A model generated the notes under the pieces. It had not been told where the DNA came from, made no database searches, and worked only from the letters and a program-made list of their open reading frames with translations. A program made the translations under genes and the position numbers. Shown here one piece after another: positions 22,001 to 34,460 of a DNA stretch of 64,000 nt. Position 1 is the first letter of the stretch. Each line of letters begins with the position of its first letter. The DNA lies in contig NW_004450330.1 in NCBI RefSeq assembly GCF_000321225.1, positions 2,009,636-2,073,635 on the forward strand, read 5' to 3'. The stretch comes from Odobenus rosmarus divergens. Taxonomy: Eukaryota; Chordata; Mammalia; Carnivora; Odobenidae.

Positions 22001-22915
22001 CAGTGGTTCTCAAAGTGTGGTCTGAAGACTCCTTGGAGATCCCAAGACCTTTTCAGGGAGCTCATGGGGTCAAAATCATGCATGCACAAAAGATCTGTTC
22101 AAAATTCTGGGTAGACCAATGGATTTTAAGATAACAGGGTGCAAAATATTCATCAATATGGTGTCAGTTTCCACACTGCAACTAAGTTTGTTTTTTTTTT
22201 TTAAGATTTTATGTATTTATTTGTCAGAGAGAGAGAGAGCACAAGCAGGGAAGCGGCAGTCAGGGGGAGAGGGAGAAGCAGGCTCCCCGCTGAGCAAAGA
22301 GCCCCATGTGGAGCTAAATCCCAGGGTCCTAGTATCATGACCTGAGCTGAAGGCAGCCGCTTAAAACTGAGCCATTCAGGCGTCCTGACACTGCAACTAA
22401 GTTTCAAGAAACTACTGCTTGTTAAGTTTTGGTGTAGTAACACAAAAGGCTATCTTCAATGATCTGAAAACGCTGTTAAAATACTCTTCCAGCCCCCCAA
22501 AATAATTCTCTTTCATTTTCCAACATCCTATCTGTATGAAGCCAAATTTTCTTCATATGCTTTGATCAGAATAATATATTGCTATAGATTAAAGTGAAGT
22601 GAAAGAACTATGTGAATCTAGTTGTCTTCTATTGAGCCAGACATTAAAGAGATTTATAAAAAGGTAAAACAGTGCTACTTTCTCACTCTTATCTTTTTTT
22701 GTTCTGAAAATATAGTTATTTTTCATAAAAGGATGTCATTTATGTTACTATATGATGGGGTTATTATACGTAGTTTATAATTAATTAATATTTTAAAATC
22801 TCTCAGTTTTAATTTCCAAACTGTAAATATCAATAGATGTAACCACCTGAAATAGCTTTTTGGGTCCCCAGCAATTTTTAAGAGCATATGGGACAAAAAG
22901 TTTTAAGAACTTCTA
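22001..22915 (+). mobile_element. hAT-type non-autonomous DNA transposon, split by a SINE
   Basis: The left end, CAGTGGTTCTCAAAGTGTGG, is answered by a decayed inverted copy at the right end (22896-22915). Inner text such as 'agatttataaaaaggtaaaa' and 'tatagttatttttcataaaa' agrees with a known MER-type hAT element from memory. The family name is not certain. The 8 bp flanks match only in part. Confidence 0.75.
22190..22387 (-). mobile_element. Can-SINE (SINEC) inside the hAT element
   Basis: T-run, AAGATTTTATGTATTTATTTGTC, then CTGAGCCATTCAGGCGTC. A perfect 17 bp TSD, ACACTGCAACTAAGTTT, lies at 22173-22189 and 22388-22404. Confidence 0.95.
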
Positions 22916-25865
22916 TTTATTCCATTGCAGGGAGATGAACCACAAGCCTATGAACTAGCTGTAGAGTCTTGGTTTTCAGAACCTGGAGTCTTGATTTTTA
23001 AGAGTAATTTTTTATATCTTAAGTCAAATTCATTCCCAGAAAAAACTGATACAAATAATGTAAAAATAAGCTAGTTTTATCGAGCAGATATTACTGTGAA
23101 ACAAACATCCATAAAATCTTGGAATCATAGGAAAATAAAATATTTATATAACTCCAAGATCGAGGGGTTGAGCATGAAGGCTTCTGAGGCCCAGATTTGG
23201 AACTAACACACTTTCACTCTCTCTTACTCTGTTGGCCAAACCCAGAGTTGAAGGACTCACCCTAGGGGGAGTAGGTGCAAAGTCACATTGCAAAGAGAGT
23301 GGGTACAAGGTAGAGTGAAGGATGGGGGCCTTGAGGCACTCCACTACACCATCTGTGTTAAGATGGCAAGTCCAACTTTTTAGTTACTGTTGCTTAACAT
23401 TGGAGGCACGGAACTGCTTTTCTTACTCAGATCCTTGGAAACTTAGGCGAAGTCTCTGAAACACTTTTTTTTTTTTTTTTAATTCACCATAAACTCCTTA
23501 TGTAAATAGACACTCAATCCATAAAACTGTTTTTTTGACGAATTTCTATGTTAATTATGTAAGTCAGTTGCTTATTTAGCTCCCAGTGGTTGTTCATAAA
23601 ACTCCAAAAACAATTTCTTTAGAGTGGTCATCTGCAAATGATGAGGGAGTTAGACAAGCTTGGTCCCTAAAGCACTTTCTTGCACTATTTACTGAATAGT
23701 TAATAGAGTAAGAATAATAATTATAAAGTATATTACTGTATCAGTTCACCCAAAGAGGAATTTGTTTTGGCACTAACCAGGGCAAGGCACACTTTTGAAG
23801 AAATATGCTTCTTCTAACAACCAACTATATTAATTGTCCTGTAGACTGGGGTAGGGAGGAAGAAAGGGATAAATAAGTTAATAAAAAACATAAACTCAGA
23901 GGCAACACAATAAATACCTACCTCATAAAGAAGACCCTTTATGACAATTTTAGGGCTCAAAGAGAAATAAGAACAAAGCTTAGATTTAGATCATGCTTTT
24001 TTCCCAACTAGTTCAAAACTCTTCTTTAAAAGGAATCTCTATAGCCCCTGTTATGTGAAAGATAAATATTTTACTCTCATTTTGTGTAAAAATTTAATGA
24101 GTACCTGTGAAAAACTAAAATAACTGGTGAAAAGTCTAGTTATTTAATTGTTTGACTCAATTCAACCTTACTTTCATGGTCTTGATTAATTGATCACCAA
24201 CAATGGAGCAATGGAGAACCAATCTTTAATTTATTATCATTTACTGAACGCTTATCATGTGTTTGGCACTGAGGGAATCCTAGCATTATAAAACTAATCC
24301 TTGTTCACATAATCCTGTTGTCTATTTGGGGAGGTAATCAGTGCATTTTTTAAAAAATTAATTACAGAAGGTATGAAATAATAGGTTCTGAAAGACCAGT
24401 GAGACTAGTTGGAGAAGGGACAGTGTTTTCTCCCCAACATCCATTAAGCCTCAACCCATTTTGGAAAAAAATCATGTTATTTATGTGAGATTATCTTCAC
24501 CCCCAGCTCCAGGGATGATCCCTAACTGGCCTAAATCAATCAAAGTAATCCCAGCCTCTGGAGCCAAGTGATGGGTTGTGGTAATTCACAAAATTCCTAT
24601 AGCCACAGGGACTGGACATGAGAACTCAGTCAGCTGGAAGCTCAGGATTTTTGTGGAATTTCTGGGGTTCATATGCTCTCCCGCCTTCTGAGTGAATATG
24701 GTATATGGTTGTGAGGCCCGGACCTGCTTCTCAACACACTGCCATGTTTGGGGATATCCCACCACATGCATAACAGTGGGGGACAGAGATGCCTCCGAGT
24801 GTAGAAGCACTGAGGACTGGATATTCATAGTTCCAGGCAGCTTCACAGCTGAGGCACAGGCTTCTCTTCTCTGCTTGGCCATCTGAACGACCTGTGTGAT
24901 TTCTGTGAATCCCGGGCTAGCGACATGAAGGTGGAGAATTCATTTTGTTAGCAGCAGGCGTGGTGGACGGTAGCAACATCCAGTGTCCTAGACCAACAGT
25001 TTCAGAAGTAGGACTTAATATCTTGAATCCCAGGGTCAGAATGTAGCGCACTGTCTTTACCAAACTGCTTCTGTGGCCTCATTTTTGCTGCGGTTCTCCC
25101 TAGCCTTTGACTTACCCAACATCCTTTCAACAAATGTGTTATTTCCTAGATCAGTCAGAATCACTTTTTAGTGCTTAAACTGAGAATCCTCTCTAGGACG
25201 TTTAGCCAAACATCCCCTTTTATTGTATCTAAGCCCCTCTGAGCTGGACTTTCTGTTACGTGAAGCTAGAAGCATCCTAACTGAGGTTGGAGTATACTGG
25301 CAGTCGGTGTTATCAGAGCCCTGAGCCATAACAGAGTGTCAGAATAGGCTGTGTATGCGATTGAACTTAGCCTAACGCATTGACCCAGTGCAGGAAAGGA
25401 GGTTGCAGCAGGGAATAGTCACAGGGCGACTGCAGTACCGGAAGGAAGGCAGGTCTGAACTCAGTTCAGCAGCCTCGGTCTCCCCTGGAACTGAGGGTGA
25501 GCGTCATGCCCCCTCCCCCACCCTCTTTGTTGTAGGTAAGGCAGGTAGGAAGAATGACAGGCTAGCTCATCCTTCCCATCCTCACCCCAATCCAATCTTA
25601 CTTGGATATTATGAGCTAAGGGTTTGCAAACCCATCGTCGTGCTGGTCCTGCAGAGTTGGCTGTCTGTGGTCTAGACTTTTGAGGGACAGATCTCATTCT
25701 GGGATGTGCAGGCAAGTGCCTTCTAATTGGCCCCTGTCCAGACAAGCCCACTGTTGAGTATCCCCTCAGCATAGGGGAGAGCCATTCAGTGTTGAGGCCT
25801 TGTTAATATGGTCATCAAGATATGAGGTTATGAGGCATGTCCCCACACAAAGTTAAAGTACATTT
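22916..25865. other. Intergenic, no gene recognised
   Basis: Largely AT-rich and unique. It has a T18 run at about 23463 and a faint ancient repeat at 24238-24330 ('cttatcatgtgtttggcactg'). The region 24480-25290 may hold diverged LINE or LTR remains that I cannot name. None of the short frames shows a domain. Confidence 0.45.
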
Positions 25866-26480
25866 AGAAATTATCTTGAATAAATAAATATTGGTTTCAT
25901 CATTATGCTTATTTTTCTGTATTCCCACTTGTACTTAGGTTTTGGCTTGGTTATTTCTTACTGTTCTGTTAGCTCTTTGATGCCTCTAAGATATTTTTTC
26001 TAGTTTAGCCAGCATTTTCAGTTATTTTCAGTGGGAGAGTGGTCCAAAACATCTTGGTAACCACTATGGTCAGAAATAGAAATCTTCCATTGAGTTTTTA
26101 ATTTCATCATTATAGTTTTCATTCTTATAAGTTTTAAATGGTCCTTAAGTCTCTGATATTTTAAAATGATTTCTTATTGCCTGTCCATATTTCAAGCTTG
26201 TTTGTATTTCTTTAAAATTATTAGACATAGTTATTTTATATTTGGTGTCTGATATGTTCAGTATCTGAGGTCTCTGGAGTCCTTTGCTGATATCTATCTG
26301 TTCTGCTGGGTCTTGGTGCCTTATATCCTAGTATGCTTAAAGTTTTTGCTGGAAGACAGTCTGTTTCTTGGAACTTGTGTGTGTAGGTCAATTTCCAGAA
26401 CTGATGGGAAAAAACCCCCATAGATTCAAAAAGAATCCCATCCCTACTCCCACTCCCCGCCCAAAAAGAAAAATCCCTGG
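25866..26480 (-). mobile_element. Probable old L1 3' UTR-type sequence, minus strand
   Basis: T-rich text such as 'tttttaatttcatcattatag', then 'gttttaaatggtccttaag', then 'tgctgatatctatctgttc' resembles the reversed 3' UTR of old L1 elements. The assignment is from memory and uncertain. Confidence 0.45.
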
Positions 26481-26814
26481 GAGGACAAACTAAAAACATA
26501 CATATAGACACATCTATATTTTTAAGATTATATCAGCTTCAACAAAAAACATGGAAAGATGCACAATCTATTTTTAACATGGTCATGTGAGCATGGAAGT
26601 AAAAGGGAGGGTGGGGAAAGAATGATGTGGGTGATGAGAATACGGAAGGTGGGGAAGAACAAAGAAAAAGGGAAACAAAAGATGCAAACATCTATGATTA
26701 CATTTAGGAATTTTAATAAATGTATATGTATAGAAAGAAAGCTTAAAAATAAAATGTATGAACAAAGGAAAACAATATATCTCTCTCTGTAGTGAAAGAT
26801 CCAAAATAAAATAG

Positions 26815-26950
26815 TTGGAAACTGACTTTACACGTGGATTCAGAGAATAATGCCCTGTGACCACACGCAAAGGTGATTCAACCTTAGGAAATACATCAAC
26901 GTAATTCAATATATTATGTTAACTAATTAAAAGTCAATAATCTTATATTA
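26815..26950 (+). mobile_element. Old L1 ORF2 fragment, left part
   Basis: 'acgcaaaggtgattcaacct', then 'aggaaatacatcaacgtaat', then 'atattatgttaactaatt' follows an L1 ORF2 segment. It is cut off by the HSP90AB1 pseudogene and seems to resume after 28524. Confidence 0.6.
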
Positions 26951-26969
26951 GAATAAATATATGCTCCTA

Positions 26970-28505
26970 TTACCAATGACTGGGAAGACGACTTGGCAGT
27001 CAGGCACTTCTCTGTAGGTCAGCTGGAATTCAGGGCATTGCTGTTCATCCCCCCTGGGGCTCCTTTCAACCTCTTTGAGAACAAGAAACGAACAACATTA
27101 AACTCTGTGCTCACCATGTGTTCAGCATGAACAACTGTGATGACTTGCTACCAGAATATCTCGACTTCATCTGTGGTGTGGTTGACTCCAAGGACCTGCT
27201 CCTGAGCATCTCCCTAGAAATGCTCCAGCAGAGCAAGTCTTGAAGGTCATTTGCAAAAACACTGTAAAGTAATGCCTTGAGCTCTCCTCTGAGCTGGCAG
27301 AGGACAAGAAGAACTACGGAAATTCTACGAGGCCTTCTCTAAAAACCTAAAGCTTGGGATCCATGAGAGCTCGACACCTCGGCACGGCCTTTCTGAGCTG
27401 ATGCGCTATCACACTTCTCAGTCTGGAGATGAGAGGACTTCTCTTTCAGACTATGTCTCCCACATGATGGAGACCCAGAAGTCCAGCTATTGACATCACT
27501 GGTGAGAGCAAAGAGTGGGTCGCCAACACGGCTTTTGCAGAGCGAGTGCCGAAGTGGGGCTTCGAGGTAGTGTGTATGACGGAGGCTGTGGATGAGTACT
27601 GCGGACAGCTCCAGGAGTCCGATGGGAAGAGTCTGGTCTCCTTACCGAGGAGGGCCTGGAGCTGCCTGAGGATGAAGGGGAGGAGAAGAAAATGAAGGAG
27701 AGCAAAGCCCAGCTTGGGGACCTCTGCAAACTCATGAAAGAAATCTTGGATAAGAAGGTTGAGAAGGTGACAATCTCCAGGCTGGTTGTGACGGCAATGT
27801 GACTGCAGTGTGACTAGCTACAGTGTCACTAACCGGCACCTACGGCAGGACAGCCAACATGGAGAGGATCACGAAGGCCCAGGCTCTGGGGGACGACGCT
27901 ACAGTGGGCTATACGATGGCCAAAAAGCACCTGGAGATCAACTCTGACCGCCCCATTGTGGAAATGCCGCGGCACAAGGCGGAGGCGGACAGGAATGACA
28001 AGGCTGTCGAGGACCTGGCCGGACTGCTGTTTGAAAGGGCTCTGCTTTCTTCTGGCTTCTCCCTGGAGGGTCCCCAGACTCACAACCACCCCATCTAACA
28101 CATGATCAAGAGAGGCCTGGGCATTGACGAAGATGAAGTGACGGCAGAGGAACCCGGAGCTGCTGTTCCTGATGAGACTTCCCCACCCCCTCCCCAGCCC
28201 TGAGGGTGATGAGGATGCCTCTCTCATGGAAGAGGTAGATTAGGGGTTTCTATCGACAGACCATGGGCCCCGTGAATAGTGTCCCCATAGCTCCTCCCCA
28301 GCAGCCCAGAGTGGCCCCAGCTCACCTGGTTCCCTCTGCTGATGTCTAGTGGTTTTTTATTTTTCTCCTGTCTTTGAGGCAGGATATAAGGGCCTCAAGC
28401 CCTAGCCCTTCCCATATTTGTTAAGGAATTTGGCTGTGTATTGTGGGGTTTTTTGTTTATTTTGTTCTGAAATTAAAGTATACAAAATAGTTTTATTAAA
28501 AAAAA
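26970..28505 (+). pseudogene. HSP90AB1 (pseudogene): Processed HSP90AB1 pseudogene, 5'-truncated
   Basis: The parent encodes the cytosolic chaperone HSP90-beta (724 residues). The copy starts in mid-gene ('accaatgactgggaagac', TNDWED, about residue 320) and runs through the middle and C-terminal domains. It ends at the MEEVD terminus plus stop at 28226-28243, then a 3' UTR with ATTAAA at 28472-28477 and a short A-tail. No introns remain. Recognisable pieces in order are [57 protein letters not shown] and [14 protein letters not shown]. The frame is broken by many indels and stops; the longest remnant is 91 codons at 27823-28098. A perfect 19 bp TSD, GAATAAATATATGCTCCTA, lies at 26951-26969 and 28506-28524. 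It is an L1-mediated, dead retrocopy. Confidence 0.97.
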
Positions 28506-28524
28506 GAATAAATATATGCTCCTA

Positions 28525-28740
28525 AAGGAGGAATAGACAAAATTCAGAAACCATTCTTAATATATAAAGAACTTTTAAAGGTGGTGAAAAAAAATCAGCA
28601 ATCCATTAAAAAACAAAGGACCCAGACAAGTTAATTGCAGAGGAGGAAAAGCAAGTGGCCAATAAAAATATGAAAAAATCAAATTGTCACTAAATGGTTA
28701 AGGAGATACAAATGAGGAACCCGAAGCCTTCATCTAGTCA
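28525..28740 (+). mobile_element. Old L1 ORF2 fragment, right part
   Basis: 'agacaaaattcagaaacc', then 'aaatcagcaatccattaaaa', then 'agcaagtggccaataaaaa' matches L1 ORF2 in the same strand as 26815-26950. The two pieces flank the pseudogene. Confidence 0.65.
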
Positions 28741-28861
28741 TATCTGCAGCAAATATTCTCTTCTGGTCTGAGTCTGGCTTTCAAGATGGTAGAAGTTGTC
28801 TTTTTATTGACATACAGATTTTAGATGTTTCTCGCATATGCAGATCCATCATTCTTTTTAT

Positions 28862-29050
28862 TTTTTTATTTTTTTAAAGATTTTATTTATTTATTTGAAA
28901 GAGAGAGAGAGAGCACGAGCAGGGAGAGAGGGAGAAGCAGACTCCCCACTGAGTGAGGAGCCAGATGTGGGACTCGATCCCAGGACCCTGGGATCATGAC
29001 CCGAGCCGAAGGCAGATGCTTAACTGACTGAGCCACCAAGGCGCCCCTTG
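28862..29050 (-). mobile_element. Can-SINE (SINEC), minus strand
   Basis: T-rich tail, AAAGATTTTATTTATTTATTTG, then CTGAGCCACCAAGGCGCCCC. A perfect 13 bp TSD, TCATTCTTTTTAT, lies at 28849-28861 and 29051-29063. Confidence 0.95.
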
Positions 29051-29189
29051 TCATTCTTTTTATGAGCGTGATATTGTTTTATTCCCTTGAGATTTGAAAA
29101 ACCTGAAGAGGTTATAATATCCTATGGGTATATGATATCCAATATAGTAACATTAACATATATAATAACATCGTAAAGGATGGGAGGAA

Positions 29190-29600
29190 CCAACATTCTC
29201 ATCCCATGTTGTTGATGGGAGTGCAAACAACAGATTTTGAAATATCATCAGTCAGCAGATATTAAAACATTAAACATGTTCATCTTTTGAACTTGCAATC
29301 CTACTTTGAGGAATCTATGCTGCAGAAATAAATGAATCAGACAATACAAGGATGTTTCTTGCAGCACTGTTTAAAAAACTCTGTGGGAAGTGGGGGAGGT
29401 GGAGGGAGCAGGGACAGCTGAACATCCATCAAGAATAGAATGGTAAATTCTATAGGGATCTACAAAATGAGAGGTTTTCTTCCATTATTGACATTATATT
29501 TACACTGATTACTTTATACAGAGGGATATTCATAATATACTACTAAGTGAAGAAAGCAGGATACAGGATGTAATAGATAATGTGTTGATTTTGCTGACCC
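29190..29600 (+). mobile_element. Old L1 3' part, plus strand
   Basis: 'catcccatgttgttgatggg', then 'gcaatcctactttgaggaa', then 'tgcagcactgttt', then 'aaaatgagaggttttc'. This gives the ORF2-end order of an old L1, probably continuing 28525-28740. Confidence 0.65.
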
Positions 29601-29644
29601 AGGATTTGTTAACCTTTTTTGTAAAATAAGACCTGGGTTTTCCT

Positions 29645-30085
29645 TTTGGGAGTGTTTGTGTCACACACACCCCGCTAACCAAATTCAAATGTTGAAATCG
29701 TAACTCCCAATGTGCTGGTATTAGGAAGTGGGGCTGTTGGGAGGTAATAGTTCATGAAGGTGGAGCCTTCATGAATGGGATTAGTGCCCTTTACAAGAAG
29801 AGACGTGAGCTCTTTCTCTCAGTCCCTCCCCTTCTTCCTCCACCTCCCCATTCCCCTCACTCCTTTTCTTCCATCTCTTTCTCTGTCTCTCTCTGCCTCT
29901 TTATCTCTGTCTCTTTCTCTCTCCAAGACAGCCTTCTGCAAACCAGGAAGAGTGTCCTTACCACATACCGGATCTTAAAGCACCTTGATACTGGACTTCC
30001 CAGCCTCTAGAATTGTGAAAAATAAACACTTGTTGTTTAAGCTACTTGGTGTAGGATATTTTTGTATGGCAGCCCAAACTAAGAC
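29645..30085 (+). mobile_element. ERVL-MaLR LTR (MLT1/MST-like), plus strand
   Basis: 'aaattcaaatgttgaaatcg', then 'gtgctggtattaggaagtgg', then 'ggagccttcatgaatggg', then 'cttcccagcctctagaattg', then 'ggcagcccaaactaagac' follow a MaLR LTR from end to end. A CT-rich expansion sits at about 29815-29925. Non-coding, old. Confidence 0.8.
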
Positions 30086-30534
30086 TGGCCCCGTTCTCAA
30101 TCCATGTGTGCCCATGACACATGACTGGAGAATCAGAGCATTCCTCTAGCCACAGGGGTTGATTCAGGGATGAACACTTAATATAATCAGAGGCAGTAAG
30201 TGCAAAATCTCAGAACTTTCATTGATTCTGTTGAAAAAGAAACATACTCTCTTTTCTCCTGGGTTTGGAACTATAAATATGTACACCCCGAGCGGTGCTG
30301 CCCATCTTGCCACCACAGGGGGAGACTTTCCCAAGAACGTCCCAAGACGGAGAAAAACTGAACCAAGACAAAGCTAGACCAGGAGCTGCTTTAAGTCCCT
30401 AGATCCAGCTGTGCTTGAAGCGTACTAGATTTGCGAACCAATAAATCCTCCCTTTCACTTACACTACTTTCTGTTTCTGTTACTTGTAATCAAAAGATTC
30501 CTGATGAATATAGAGAACTGATTCTGACTTTATA
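30086..30534. other. Intergenic, likely old repeat remains
   Basis: The text 'accaataaatcctcccttt', then 'ctgtttctgttacttgtaat', then 'aaagattcctgatgaata' resembles the 3' end of an interspersed repeat that I cannot name with confidence. No gene. Confidence 0.35.
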
Positions 30535-30755
30535 AAGCAGAGCTTTTATAATTACGCATTTGTGTTTGGATAGATGTGTTTGGACATATTTATTTGGTGT
30601 GGAGGATATACTCTAAAATGTTAACATTGAGTTTCTCAGGGGGATGGGATTGGAGAAGGTGAAGGGGTGTTAATACACCTCTATAATGTTTGACTTGCAT
30701 ACGAGTGTTTGTATCTTTTGTAGTTTTTTTTAAACCTTATAAATTAAAAAAAACG
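30535..30755 (+). mobile_element. Old L1 3' terminus, plus strand (tentative)
   Basis: 'ggggatgggattggagaagg', then 'atacacctctataatgtttg', then a T-run and A-rich end resemble an old L1 3' UTR. It may be the end of the L1 interrupted by the MaLR LTR. Confidence 0.45.
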
Positions 30756-31011
30756 GATGTCATATATTTTGTGTTTCACCAAATATGGGATTTTATAGAG
30801 GGGGTAATGGTGCAAGTGACCTGGGAAAAGAAAAACAGCTTAAATCTGATACTAGAACATCTTTAAAGAATAATCGTATTAGCTGATGAAAACCTAGAAA
30901 ACCCTTTTTGAGTAAATTCTTGATTTCAGAACTTAAATGTAATTGATTAGTGCTCTTTATATCTTTATCTTGAATGAAAATGATTAATGTTCCTTAAAAT
31001 GGCCTTCTTCC

Positions 31012-31193
31012 GGGGTGCCTGGGTGGCTCAGTCGGTTAAGCGTCTGCCTTCGGCTCAGGTCATGATCCCAGGGTCCTGGGATAGGTCCCGCATTGGGCTC
31101 CCTGCTCAGCGGAGAGTCTGCTTCTCCCTCTGCCTGCCGTTCTGCTTACTTGTGCTATCTGTCAAATAAATAAATAAATAAATAAATAAAAAT
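31012..31193 (+). mobile_element. Can-SINE (SINEC), plus strand
   Basis: GGGGTGCCTGGGTGGCTCAG head and a (AAAT)n tail. A perfect 16 bp TSD, AAAATGGCCTTCTTCC, lies at 30996-31011 and 31194-31209. Confidence 0.96.
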
Positions 31194-31209
31194 AAAATGG
31201 CCTTCTTCC

Positions 31210-33734
31210 TAGCTAACTTGATGCACATATGACATTAATCCAATATATTTAGGAATAGGAAACAGGATTTCTCCCTAATGATTAAAATATACCCCCCCAT
31301 TAAGAAAACAAAATAATAAATTATTTCACTATTTACCTGGAAATTTGTTTTTCTCACATTCTAATTCTGACTTAATAAACTGGAAGTTCTTATCATAGTT
31401 TATTTTGAAATATGTTTTAAATGATTACTTAGAATAGCGTTTGTGACTTTTTCCACACTGTCATCTTTGATTTCTTGATTATAAACGTCACCAAGTATCT
31501 GATCAGCCCAAATGATCAAAATCTTGATGTTATAATTTTACAAAAACACAATTTGGAGGATATGTTGCTACAGCACTCACATTTGCTTTATTTAGTAAGA
31601 TGGCTTTTTCCCTCCCAGAGGTTGGGGAGGGGAGATTGGTGGGGACACTAACGACATCATGCAGAGGAAAACGCTGTGACTCTTGCCTTTGAGTGGCATT
31701 TCACAGGTCCTCATCTCACAGCCCATTTTCAACACAGAAACGGTCACTTACCTTCTCATGAGCCTTTAACTCACTTGAGAGATGGGCTTCGCTGAAGATA
31801 AAGCTCCTGTGAATTGGTAACCTGCTTTTGGGAAAAGACTTACATAGTAACTAAGGTGTTGGATAAACAGACACTTACCATTTATTTACAAAGCAGCCTC
31901 ATAGCTATGATTATTATATTGATTATTTCTTCACAGTACAATGTAGCTGCCTTGAAGTTCCTTTTTCCAGGGAGAGGATCAGTTAAATTAAAAGTTGGGA
32001 ATTGCTTTCTTGAATATGGGTGTATCACGTTATTAGATTGTATCTGCAAATCCATATGCCATGTTTATAGGTAGAAATATCATGTCTATCGGTAATTTCT
32101 AGGGAAAACAGGGCATTTTTAGAAGAATGGGATTTCTAATGAAGCATGTATGAAATACTACCCATTAAATCCATCAAAATGAAAATTTTGACAAGTGACA
32201 GCTGAGCAAAATAAGTAAACAAAGCCCTCTGAAAAAGCACTATATGTAAATAATTTTTATGTTATAAACTCCATCCCCTAAGAGGGCATAATTGATTTTA
32301 TTGATTTACAGTACCATCAACATTCTTGTAATGTAAAATTTAGTAGCTAGCCTGGGCATTAAATTTTAAGCTCAGAATCACCATCAATCTTTTATTTAGA
32401 TCTGATAAGCTTTAGGGGTTGCTTCAACAGTGGAATCTTCATATGGTTCTCCCACATGGAGTAATTCACCTTCAGGATATTATGTCCTCTTTTATAAGTC
32501 TGTATGCCAAAGTATTACCTCTTACAATGGAAATCATGTACAACTAAATTTTTTTCCCCACTTTGCATTGGAGTGAGGATTATGTTGCTTTGACTAACAA
32601 CTTATATTTTTTTCCCCTCAGCTTTATTAACTCTAGCCAAGCCCTTCATTTTCATGAATAGAATTCAAAATGCTGTTCTTTTAATCTTCTGGGTTGAATT
32701 CTGGGTCATGCAAAGATTAAGTGAAGTGACTCCAAACCTAAAATCCTATAATTACAGAATCTCTGTTTAGGTTGGTTGTTGGTCTTCCTTTTCCCTCTGC
32801 TTCTAAGTTGGGAAGAGAGCTCTCAACTACAAATTAAGAAAGTCTTGGCTTGTTCATCTGTGGTAAAGCAAATAGATTTAAAGAGGCCATCTATTTAGCT
32901 ACCATTTGTTCTGTTTAATCTGAGATTAGGCCTAGGTTTACAAAAGAAATCTACTAAATACCAGGATTCTTTAAAACAGCATTACTTGATAGTAGTGTCT
33001 TCCTATAGTCTCTTTTGAGTGGTTTGTAATTGGGGGGAGATATAAATATTTCAAGCTCTGACAAATTTGAAGATGCAGTTTTGGAAGGAACAGAAATATC
33101 TACAAATTGATCACATAAGTTGCTGAAGGACTTCTAAATGGTAGCACATGTTCCTTAACCAATTTTTAAAGAAGCTTGTAATAATTGCTCTAATGATCTA
33201 CTGACTGTGTTTTCACCACTGACCATCACCTGAGGGAAGACCATGTAACTCATTACTGTAATGGCCTGTGTAAAGAAACCCCATGGGGACGGAAGACAGA
33301 ATTACAACCTCATTTCTAATTGAAATATGGTGACAGAGAAACTAGTCACAGATGGAGCAAGGAGCCAAAAGAGCTGTTTTCGTAGTCTGTAGTAATCTGT
33401 AGTCAGCAAAACTTTGCATTAGCATATGAGGCAATTTTTACAGCCAGTTTGGGAGTTTAAATTCTGTAAAATCTCAAAGAGACCCAATAAAGGACATTTC
33501 CTAGATTTAGAACATGGCAATTTGTTTTAAGAAAGACTACAATGGGTAATGTGACCTTCCAACTTGGAGACAGTATTACTAATTAATTAAGTGTATTAGT
33601 TTAGTTCTGTTTTTATAACTCTGGTAAACTTAAAGAAATGTCTCGGTGGTCACTGAAAGTGGCAAGCCATATTTATGATGCTGTGCTTTTCTGCCTGTTG
33701 CTTTCTCTGTTTGGAGGGCCTCCTGGGGGCAGGA
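31210..33734. other. Intergenic, AT-rich, repeat-poor
   Basis: About 2.5 kb in which I recognise neither a gene nor an interspersed repeat. The short frame at 31814-32074 shows no domain. Confidence 0.5.
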
Positions 33735-33838
33735 TGGTGAGTGGGAAGGAGTGAGGACCTCAGGGCCAAGCAGATAGTCAGACCTGAGTTCGTATTTCAA
33801 CTCTACCATTACTGGCTGGATGATTGTAAGCATGAAAC
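33735..33838 (+). mobile_element. MIR, first half
   Basis: 'cagacctgagttcgtatttc', then 'aactctaccattactggctgg' is the MIR head and core. It stops abruptly at the ERV LTR and resumes at 34326. Confidence 0.75.
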
Positions 33839-34325
33839 TGTAACTGAGTCCAAGCTTGTTCTGCTTGCCATAGGACAGGCCAACAAGTCAAGAGGCAAGA
33901 TGTTGGGGTAAGGAAAACAACTTTATTTGGAAAGCCAGCAAACCAAAGAGATGGGGGACTATCGTCCTAAAGAACCATCTCCCCTTGGCAAGAAATTTAA
34001 GCTTCTTTTGTGTTAGCAAAAGGGAGAAGCAGAATGGGGTTGGAGTCAAAAGGTGACTATCTGTAGACATCCCAGGAAAGTCAGGTAACTTCTTTGACCT
34101 TGGTCAGTTGATCATTGGGTACAGGAATCTGGTCATGTCGATCCTGATCTTAAACAGAGAATAGTCATTTCTGTACATATTTCCTTATCTCCTCGAGTGA
34201 GGTAGATTTGGGGTAAAAAGCAATTTATGCACATCTTGCTGTAAGCAGATTTAAGCTATGGGTCACAGCAGCAAGGGCAATAGAAGCAATATGGAGTCAG
34301 ATATGCTAAGTTTTCCCCTGTTACA
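33839..34325 (-). mobile_element. Solo ERV LTR inserted into a MIR, minus strand
   Basis: It is 487 bp with perfect 6 bp terminal inverted repeats TGTAAC and GTTACA. On the minus strand it carries AAATAAAG (33921-33928) followed by a short pyrimidine-rich end, as in an R-U5 region. The flanks (AAAC and AACT) are a likely but imperfect 4 bp TSD. It is an ERV1-like solo LTR; no viral genes are attached. Confidence 0.75.
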
Positions 34326-34460
34326 AACTTACCATCTCTGTTTCTTCAGACATTTAGTGGAATCAATGATAATTATACTGAGGGGATGTGGAGATAATGA
34401 AGTAACATATATAAAGCAGCTAGCACAGAGCAGATGCTCCACAATGTTCCTTTACTTCTT
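34326..34460 (+). mobile_element. MIR, second half
   Basis: 'aacttaccatctctgtttct', then 'tatataaagcagctagcaca' continues the MIR exactly where 33838 stops. Confidence 0.75.
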
